DNA from: Patulibacter sp050252545
GTDB lineage: Bacteria > Actinomycetota > Thermoleophilia > Solirubrobacterales > Solirubrobacteraceae
Direction: 5' to 3'
DNA: 11,886 nt
Assembly (NCBI GenBank): GCA_050252545.1
Contig: JBFWKS010000117.1
Coordinates: forward strand, 1-11,886
Part shown: in pieces, positions 5,109-10,600 of the stretch
Numbering within the stretch: the stretch's first letter is position 1
Layout: each line of letters starts with the position of its first letter
The notes under the pieces: model-generated
What the model was told of the DNA's origin: nothing
The model's input: the letters and a program-made list of their open reading frames with translations, nothing else
Database searches by the model: none
Translations under genes and position numbers: made by a program

Positions 5109-7202
5109 GTGCGGATCGTCGAGCGCATCGACCTGCCGGTGTCGCCGGAGCAGGCGTGGCGGGTGATCGTCGACCCGCGGGTCATCGCCCGCACCCTGCC
5201 GGGGCTCGAGCGGCTCGAGGTGCTGGGTGACCCGACCCTGCGGACCGGCGCGCGGTTGCGCTGCGTACTGCAGATCGGCTCGGCGGCGCTCGGGAGCGAG
5301 CTCGTCGTCACCGAGCTCGTCCCGTCCCGCGACCTGGTGGCGTCGGGCGTCACGGGCATGGACCTGCACGTCGCGCTCCGCCTGCGTGCCCACGGGGACG
5401 GCACCCGCGTGCAGCTGCGCGTGGGCTACAACCCGCCCGGCGGCGTGGCGGGCGCGGTGGCGGGCACCCTCGCCCGACCGACGTTGCGGTCGCGGTTGCG
5501 CCAGATGCTTCGCGGGATGGAGCGGATCGTCCTGGACGAGGCGCCGCGTCGCCGGCTGCCGTCCCCGACGGACGCGGCGGTGACCGCCGTCCGGGCCGGA
5601 GGGGTACTCGTGCGTGCCGGGGTGCTGCGGCCGATGCGGCCCGACAAGTACGTGTCGATCGCCCGCCAGTTCGCCCGCTGGGGCGCGACGCCCGCGGGGG
5701 CCTACAGCGCTGCGGCGGTCCGCGACCCGGAGCGGCTCGCGATCATCGACGGTGACGTCGCACTGACCTACGAGGCGCTCGACCGGCGCAGCACGGCGCT
5801 GGCGGTGGCGCTGCGCGATCGGGGTGTCACCGAGGGGCACCGCGTGGCGATCGCGGCGCGCAACCACCGCGGGTTCGTCGAGACGTTGGTGGCGGTCAGC
5901 AAGGCCGGCGCCGACGCACTGCTGCTCAACGTCGGGTTCGCCGAGCCGCAGATGCGGGCGGTGCTCGAGCGGGAGCGGCCGACCGCGATCGTCTGCGACG
6001 CGGATCTGCTCGCGGTCCTCGGCGAGGGCCGCACCGGATCGTCGCCCGCGGTGCCACGGGTCGTCAGCGCGTGGGACGACGACCATCCGCCCGTCGACGG
6101 CGTGCGGACGCTCGACGAGCTCGTGCAGGAGGGCGCGGGACGGCCGCTCGCGCTGCCGGGTGCGCCCGGGCGCGTGGTGCTGTTGACGTCCGGGACGACC
6201 GGGGTGCCCAAGGGCATCCGCCGCAGCAGGATCCCGATCGAGGCGCCGGTCTCGCTGCTCGACGAGATCCCGTACCACGATGCGGGCACGTTGCTGATCT
6301 CTCCGCCGCTGTTCCACGCGTGGGGGTTCGTCAACCTGCTGCTGGCGCTGCTGCTGGGATCGACGGTGGTGCTGCGCCGCGAGTTCGAGCCGGAGGACGC
6401 GCTGCGGACGATCTCCCGGCACGACGTGGACGTGCTCGTCGCCGCGCCGGTGATGCTCCGCCGGATCCTCGACCTGCCGAACGACCGTCGGACCGCGCAC
6501 GACCTGTCGAGCCTGCGGCTCACGGTGACGTCGGGATCGGCGTTGCCGGGCGAGCTGGCGACGCGGTGGATGGACGCGTTCGGTGATCACCTGTACTCGC
6601 TCTACGGCGCGACCGAGGTCGGCTGGGCGGCGATCGCGAGCCCCGAGGACCTGCGGTCGGTGCCGAGCACGGCGGGCCGGGTGCCGCGCGGGGTGCAGGT
6701 CCGGGTGCTCGACGACTCCGGGGTGCCGCTGGCGACGCACCGACGGGGCCTGATCCACGTGTCGGGGCCGACGGCGCAGCCGCGCTACACCGACGGCACC
6801 GGTCCGCGCGAGCGCAACGGCCTGGTCGACACCGGCGATGTCGGGTACATCGACGATCTGGGTCGCCTGTTCGTCCTGGGCCGCGTCGACGACATGGTCG
6901 TCTCGGGTGGCGAGAACGTCTACCCGCGGGTGGTCGAGGATCTGCTGGCCGACCATGCGGCGATCGCCGAGGTGGCGGTCGTCGGCGTGCGCGACCCGGT
7001 CTGGGGCCAGCGCCTCGCCGCCCATGTCGTCCTGCGCGAAGGTGCCGAGATCGGCGACGACGAGCTCCGCGCCTACGTCCGCCGTCTGCGTCCGCGGTTC
7101 GACGTTCCGCGCGACATCCACCGCCACGAGTCGCTGCCCCGCAACGCCGCGGGCAAGACGCTCCGCCGCGAGCTGGCGGCGATCGAGGCGCCGGTGGCCT
7201 GA
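5109..7202 (+). CDS. SRPBCC domain fused to acyl-CoA synthetase (AMP-binding, FadD-like)
   Basis: 697 residues from a GTG at 5109. Residues 1-145 resemble an SRPBCC/START-like hydrophobic-ligand domain (VERIDLPVSPEQAWRVIVDP, then a TLPGLERLEVLG strand and LVVTELVPSRDLVASG). After a linker, RPMRPDKYVSIARQFARWG (174-192) starts an AMP-forming ligase that resembles mycobacterial FadD12/FadD2 types. Adenylation motifs are complete: TSGTTGVPKG (360-369), YGATE (499-503), TGD (575-577), GRVDDMVVSGGENVYP (591-606) and the C-terminal catalytic Lys683 (NAAGKTLRREL). Reaction by family: fatty acid + ATP + CoA to acyl-CoA + AMP + PPi; the chain is not predictable. The reading frame is uninterrupted across the junction. 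The gene follows the acyltransferase by 4 bases and is probably translationally coupled to it. A frame extension upstream to 4920 lies inside the acyltransferase gene and is rejected. Confidence 0.85.
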   Translation: MRIVERIDLPVSPEQAWRVIVDPRVIARTLPGLERLEVLGDPTLRTGARLRCVLQIGSAALGSELVVTELVPSRDLVASGVTGMDLHVALRLRAHGDGTRVQLRVGYNPPGGVAGAVAGTLARPTLRSRLRQMLRGMERIVLDEAPRRRLPSPTDAAVTAVRAGGVLVRAGVLRPMRPDKYVSIARQFARWGATPAGAYSAAAVRDPERLAIIDGDVALTYEALDRRSTALAVALRDRGVTEGHRVAIAARNHRGFVETLVAVSKAGADALLLNVGFAEPQMRAVLERERPTAIVCDADLLAVLGEGRTGSSPAVPRVVSAWDDDHPPVDGVRTLDELVQEGAGRPLALPGAPGRVVLLTSGTTGVPKGIRRSRIPIEAPVSLLDEIPYHDAGTLLISPPLFHAWGFVNLLLALLLGSTVVLRREFEPEDALRTISRHDVDVLVAAPVMLRRILDLPNDRRTAHDLSSLRLTVTSGSALPGELATRWMDAFGDHLYSLYGATEVGWAAIASPEDLRSVPSTAGRVPRGVQVRVLDDSGVPLATHRRGLIHVSGPTAQPRYTDGTGPRERNGLVDTGDVGYIDDLGRLFVLGRVDDMVVSGGENVYPRVVEDLLADHAAIAEVAVVGVRDPVWGQRLAAHVVLREGAEIGDDELRAYVRRLRPRFDVPRDIHRHESLPRNAAGKTLRRELAAIEAPVA

Positions 7203-7226
7203 GGGCACGGAGGCCGGGACGCGGCG

Positions 7227-7244
7227 CCCGCCGAGCGCGGCGGG
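7227..7244. terminator. GC hairpin between convergent genes
   Basis: CCCGCCG (7227-7233), loop AGCG, CGGCGGG (7238-7244), a perfect 7-bp stem, in the 120-base gap between the ligase gene and the convergent TetR gene. No T-run follows, so it is a candidate bidirectional terminator only. Confidence 0.35.
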
Positions 7245-7322
7245 TCCGGTCACGGTCACGGCGACCCGGTCGGGCTCCGCCGGCGACGCGGACGTGGAGA
7301 TCCGGTCAGCGTGCCGAGGTGG

Positions 7323-7967
7323 TCAGGCCGCCGAGCCGGCGACGAGCGCCGGCTCGTAGAGGACGCGCCACAGCAACATCGTCCCCGCCGCGATCGACCG
7401 GGTCAGCTCGTCCTCGTCGATCGGCCCGGACAGGACCTGGTGCAGCGTCCGCTCGAACGTCCAGGGCAACCACCGGGCCATCTCCGCCGCCGGCAGCGTC
7501 GCGTCGATCCAGCCGCCGGCCTGCCCCCGGACGATGTGCGCCGACACGAGCGCCTCGTGGCGCTCCATGATGTCGGTGACCGCGTCGCGCAGCACGGGGT
7601 CGTAGCGGGCGCCGTCGTAGATCGCCGCCATCAGCGGGCCGGTCCGCAGGTAGTCCCGCACCGTGCGGTCGAGCGCCTCGTGCAGCTCGGCGTAACCGAT
7701 GCCGGGACCCAGGTCCCACCAGGCGCGCGCCGACTGGGCCGTCCGCTCGAAGACCGCCTGGGTGCACGCGCGCAGGAGGTCGGTCTTGTCGTCGAAGTAC
7801 CCGTAGAACGTGGACCGCGAGATCGGCATCGCGTCCAGCAGCGTCTGCACGCTGATGTCGGAGTAGGCGGTCCCGGACTCCAGCAGGCCCTCGATGACCG
7901 GCAGCATCGCGTCGCGGACCTCGTCGCGACGGCGCTCGCGGCGGGAACGGGTATCAGGGTCGGACAT
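7323..7967 (-). CDS. TetR/AcrR family transcriptional regulator (second of a pair)
   Basis: 214 residues. An Arg-rich start (RSRRERRRDEVRD) leads into a TetR-type N-terminal DNA-binding domain: helix-turn-helix at about 38-60 with DISVQTLLDAMPISRSTFYGYFDDK, the STFYxYFxDK signature. Residues 75-214 form a helical ligand-binding/dimer domain with no recognisable ligand motif. The ATG at 7967 lies 14 bases inside the end of the upstream TetR gene, in another frame, so translation is probably coupled. It converges on the acyl-CoA ligase gene. A role in controlling lipid genes here (for instance through the palindrome at 561-581) is inference from neighbourhood. Confidence 0.88.
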   Translation of the reverse strand: MSDPDTRSRRERRRDEVRDAMLPVIEGLLESGTAYSDISVQTLLDAMPISRSTFYGYFDDKTDLLRACTQAVFERTAQSARAWWDLGPGIGYAELHEALDRTVRDYLRTGPLMAAIYDGARYDPVLRDAVTDIMERHEALVSAHIVRGQAGGWIDATLPAAEMARWLPWTFERTLHQVLSGPIDEDELTRSIAAGTMLLWRVLYEPALVAGSAA

Positions 7968-8601
7968 CGGCGTGGGGCTCGGCGGTCGGGGCCAGCAGCA
8001 GGTTCCAGATCAGGCCGGCGAGCCCGTCGAGGGTGCGCTCGTCGGCGACACCGTCGGGGCCCCGCAGCTCCTGCAGCCCCCGCTCGACGGCCCACACGAG
8101 CCACGACGCGGTGGCGTCGCCGTCGATCTTGGCCGGGATCCGGCCGGCGGCCTGGCCGGCGTGGATCCGCGACGCCACGTTGTCGATCGCCGGGCGGATC
8201 GTGTCGCGGTAGGCGTCGCGCAGCCGGGAGTCGTGCACGGTGGCGGACACCACCGCGGCGAGCGTGCCGCGCAATCCGCGGAACGCCTCGTCGAGCGTGT
8301 CGATCGCCCGCCGCACCCCGGCCCGGTCGTCCGGCCACGCCGGGTCCCACAACGCGCTGCCGGCCCGGCCGAGCTCGCCCCTCACGTACTCGGCCAGGGC
8401 GAGCATGAGGTCGGCCTTGTCCTCGAAGTGCACGTAGAACGTGGACCGGGCGATTCCGGCGACCTCGAGGATCGCGTCGACCGCTGGACTCCCGTCCGGG
8501 TCGTCGGTGGCGATCGTCTCCAGCGCGCGCGAGATCGTCACGAGCATCTCGGCGCGGCGGCGGCCTCGGGCGGAACGGAACGTGCGGGCGGGCGTCGCCA
8601 T
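7954..8601 (-). CDS. TetR/AcrR family transcriptional regulator (first of a pair)
   Basis: 215 residues. Helix-turn-helix at about 38-61 (SPAVDAILEVAGIARSTFYVHFEDK) followed by a helical ligand/dimerisation domain (from ~65, DLMLALAEYVRGELGR). It resembles the downstream TetR protein in length and in the segment RSTFY-x-(H/Y)F-x-DK, so the two may be an old tandem duplication, although the rest has diverged. Its stop overlaps the start of the downstream gene by 14 bases. The ATG at 8601 has a TAGACT -10-like element (minus strand 8616-8611) 9 bases ahead, inside a 20-bp dyad. Confidence 0.88.
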   Translation of the reverse strand: MATPARTFRSARGRRRAEMLVTISRALETIATDDPDGSPAVDAILEVAGIARSTFYVHFEDKADLMLALAEYVRGELGRAGSALWDPAWPDDRAGVRRAIDTLDEAFRGLRGTLAAVVSATVHDSRLRDAYRDTIRPAIDNVASRIHAGQAAGRIPAKIDGDATASWLVWAVERGLQELRGPDGVADERTLDGLAGLIWNLLLAPTAEPHADVRP

Positions 8602-8605
8602 CGAA

Positions 8606-8625
8606 CACGGAGTCTAGGAGTCGTG
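8606..8625. promoter_or_regulatory. Dyad at the TetR-pair promoter (possible autoregulatory operator)
   Basis: CACG (8606-8609), CTAG (8614-8617), CGTG (8622-8625) are symmetric about 8615.5, giving 12 of 20 paired positions, directly ahead of the TetR start at 8601. TAGACT on the minus strand (8616-8611) could be its -10. A position for autoregulation is suggestive, but the dyad is interrupted and also overlaps the end of the LuxR gene. Confidence 0.3.
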
Positions 8626-9532
8626 ACCGGCGGGCGCGTCCGGGGACCAGCGTGCCAATACTGCACCGACATCCGCGCCAGCCGCGACACCGCCTCGGCC
8701 CGGTTGCTGGCGTCGAGCTTGCGCAGGATGCTCGACACGTGGCTCTTGACCGTCTCGGGCGAGAGCACCAGCGACGCGGCGATCTCGCGGTTGGACCGGC
8801 CCTCGGCGAGCAGCTCGGCCACCCGGGTCTCGCGGGCCGTGAGCCGTGCGCGGCCGGCGTCGGCGGCGAACCCGGCCGGGGCGGACGCCACCTCGGGTGT
8901 GGGGAAGGTCAGGCCGAACCCCTGATCCACCGGCAGCGAGACCGGGGCATCGGTCATCTCGCGCGCGAGGGCATGGATCGACGACGACGCCTGCCGGACC
9001 TCGGACAAGAGCTCCGCGGCCCGCATCCGCATGACGACGAGGTCGAGCGCGGCGGTGATGGCGTGGCCGTAGGTGCCCAACAGCCGCCGTCCGCCGGCGT
9101 GATCTCGCCGTCGTCACGGGTGGCGACGAGGAGTGCGACCGCCCGGACGTCGGGCACGATCGGGACGATCGACAGGTCCTCGAAGCCCAGGGCGGTGGCG
9201 ACGACGCTCGGCAGCCGGCTCGTGCGCGGGTCGTCGCGCGCGACCGGGCGCCGCACGATCTCGCTCTCGTAGCTCCCCGGCGCGAGCGCGATCGGGCCGG
9301 CCAGGGCCCGGCGGCGCAGCGCGTCCCCCGCCGGATGGCGCAGCGGCGTGGTGCCATGGGTGGTGAGCGACGCCTCGGCGACCCGCAGGACGAAGCAGGC
9401 GGTGAACGGGGTCGCCTCGCGAACCTGGTCGGCCGCCGACGCCAGCATCGTCATGGCGTCACCGGCGGAGCGTAGGGTCCGGTACACCCGCGAAACGTGG
9501 TCCAGAAGGTCCAAGGGGTCGGAGGGCTCCAT
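8614..9532 (-). pseudogene. GAF-LuxR family transcriptional regulator, frameshifted
   Basis: From ATG 9532 (GAGG 8 bases upstream), frame one gives 150 residues of a GAF-like sensor domain (DHVSRVYRTLRSAGDAMTML to VALLVATRDDGEITPADGG). At about 9083 coding evidence jumps to another frame, which continues LLGTYGHAITAALDLVVMRM and runs to a LuxR-type helix-turn-helix: LTARETRVAELLAEGRSN with REIAASLVLSPETVKSHVSSI. Restoring one base (C after GGCGG) would join the parts to about 290 residues, normal for GAF-LuxR proteins. Near 8655 coding bias may switch again: the HTH frame runs on to 8538, inside the TetR gene, while the neighbouring frame gives a high-GC3 end (WSPDAPAGHDS) stopping at 8614. 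Either this is a decaying gene or the sequence has errors. If intact it would be a one-component sensor-regulator, divergent from the SCP2 gene. Confidence 0.75.
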
Positions 9533-9674
9533 GCCGCGATCCTCGCACGCGGTCAACGCGCCCGGCGTCACCGGGACCTACCGGAGCCACCCACCCGATC
9601 GGCCGGCCGCAACGGCGGTGATCCTCAGCGTCGACCGCGCTCCGAGGCCCGGAGGACGTGGCAGGACGGAGAGT

Positions 9675-9710
9675 CTGGACATGACGTTCGGTAATGAATA
9701 TGCTGTCCAG
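9675..9710 (+). promoter_or_regulatory. Promoter of the SCP2 gene with inverted repeat on the -35 and -10
   Basis: TGGACA (9676-9681), exactly 17 bases, TATGCT (9699-9704), the best promoter match in the window, in an AT-rich patch (GGTAATGAATATGC). Perfect 7-base arms CTGGACA (9675-9681) and TGTCCAG (9704-9710) cover the -35 and the end of the -10, so a regulator could bridge them. The predicted start is near 9711, leaving about 100 bases of leader, including a run of eight G at 9718-9725. From 9533 to 9674 I see nothing besides the LuxR leader. Confidence 0.6.
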
Positions 9711-9733
9711 GCGTCGTGGGGGGGGCGGTGGAA

Positions 9734-9765
9734 CCGTTCTCCGGACGCGGTGTTCGGAGAAGCGG
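9734..9765 (+). other. 5'-leader hairpin of the SCP2 mRNA
   Basis: TTCTCCG (9737-9743) pairs with CGGAGAA (9755-9761) across an 11-base loop; CCG (9734-9736) also pairs with CGG (9763-9765) past a one-base bulge, so the stem is 10 pairs. It lies in the leader, about 50 bases before the ribosome binding site GGGAG (9799-9803). No known riboswitch class was recognised. Confidence 0.35.
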
Positions 9766-9811
9766 CTGGTGCGGCAGTGAGCCGTCGGTCGCCGCGGTGG
9801 GAGAGAAAGCA

Positions 9812-10600
9812 GTGATCAGCGAACTCATGACGGTCGATCACAGGCCAGGCGACCCGGGTGCGGTCGCCCACGACCTCCGCGAGGCCTTGACCGGGATCCT
9901 CGCGCTCGACGACCCGGCGATCGCCCGCCTACGGCACGCCCGCACGACGGTGGCGTTCCGCGTCGACGGCAGCGATGATCGGATGACGCTCCTGCTGGAC
10001 CGGGATCCGCCCGAGGTCGTCGACGGCGACGCGGCCGAGATCGCCATCGACCTGAGCCCGGGGGCGGCGCGCAGCATGAGCGTCGGCGCGCTGCCGCTGC
10101 CCGGGGCGATCGTCGCCGGCGACGTCCGGCACACCGGCCCGGTCCGCGCCTACATGGCGATCGATCCGATCATCCGCCGCGCGCTCGCCGATAGGGCGGG
10201 ACGCGACCCCGCGGACGTCGTCCCCGCGTCGGCCTATCCGCCGGGGATCGCCCCTGAGCTGCTGGCGATCGATCCGCATGGATCGAGCCTAGGCCGTTCG
10301 GATCTCCCGCGTCGCGGCGCGCGCACCGTCGGCGGAGGGCCGGGGGCCGGCCGGCGCGGCTCCGGTCGGGGGACGGGCAGCGGGCGGCCTGGAGCCGATC
10401 AGCGGGCGGAAGCAACGCCTCCCTCCGGCGATATGCAGATCTCGGCATGCGATATGCGATTTCTGCATACCGCCGGAGACGACACCGTCCTCGGGCCGGT
10501 GTCGGTCTCGCTCGTGCCGCGACGACTCCGACGACTCCGGGTGGGCGGGGGGGGGCGGCCGGCCGGGCGGCGAGTGGCGGCCGATACCCTCGGACGGTGA
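9812..10600 (+). CDS. SCP2 sterol-carrier-like lipid-binding protein; 3' part of the frame doubtful
   Basis: GTG 9812 with GGGAG 8 bases upstream; an in-frame ATG is at 9827. Residues 15-135 look like an SCP2 domain: LRHARTTVAFRVDGSDDRMTL, then EIAIDLSPGAARSMSVGALP, GAIVAGDVRHTGPVRAYMAI, and DPIIRRALADRAG. Such proteins bind or carry lipids, or act as domains in lipid metabolism; the ligand here is unknown. Bacterial stand-alone SCP2 proteins are about 120-160 residues, but the open frame gives 262. After residue ~158 (position ~10285) the codon bias is lost, the sequence becomes a Gly/Arg-rich low-complexity run, and the frame passes through a large palindrome. A TAG in the +1 frame at 10290-10292, right behind a hairpin, may mark the ancestral end. 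The TGA at 10598-10600 overlaps the next start codon as GTGA. Confidence 0.7.
   Translation: MISELMTVDHRPGDPGAVAHDLREALTGILALDDPAIARLRHARTTVAFRVDGSDDRMTLLLDRDPPEVVDGDAAEIAIDLSPGAARSMSVGALPLPGAIVAGDVRHTGPVRAYMAIDPIIRRALADRAGRDPADVVPASAYPPGIAPELLAIDPHGSSLGRSDLPRRGARTVGGGPGAGRRGSGRGTGSGRPGADQRAEATPPSGDMQISACDMRFLHTAGDDTVLGPVSVSLVPRRLRRLRVGGGGRPAGRRVAADTLGR
10269..10286. terminator. Hairpin at the likely end of SCP2 coding sequence
   Basis: TCGATCC (10269-10275), loop GCAT, GGATCGA (10280-10286), a perfect 7-bp stem. It sits where the coding bias of the SCP2 frame stops. There is no T-run, so termination is a guess. Confidence 0.3.
10423..10478. repeat. 56-bp AT-rich near-perfect palindrome
   Basis: CTCCGGCG, A, TATGCAGA (10423-10439) pairs with TCTGCATA, C, CGCCGGAG (10462-10478): 17 positions with one A/C mismatch. 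The 22-base centre has an inner GCAT/ATGC stem (10445-10448, 10454-10457). Two direct copies of CGATATGC (10429-10436 and 10450-10457) lie inside. It is by far the least GC-rich patch of this region. In RNA it would form a long hairpin; as DNA it could be a protein-binding site or a mobile-repeat relic. Confidence 0.65.
10585..10590 (+). promoter_or_regulatory. Possible -10 element of the MurL gene
   Basis: TACCCT fits TANNNT and lies 6 bases before the GTG at 10597, which would give a leaderless start. The matching -35 position (10562-10567, GCCGGG) is poor, so this is weak. A run of nine G (10547-10555) and a 9-base direct repeat (CGACGACTC twice, near 10520-10538) precede it. Confidence 0.3.

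Noticed and set aside
5061..7259. Long antisense open frame (732 codons) opposite the ligase gene
   Set aside because: It is a composition shadow of a GC-rich gene: Arg/His/Gln-rich translation with no domain, while the plus strand carries all the AMP-ligase motifs.
9718..9725. Phase-variable coding G-tract (also nine G at 10547-10555)
   Set aside because: Both runs lie in leader or doubtful non-coding sequence, and G-runs are expected in this composition; no frame-switch role can be supported.
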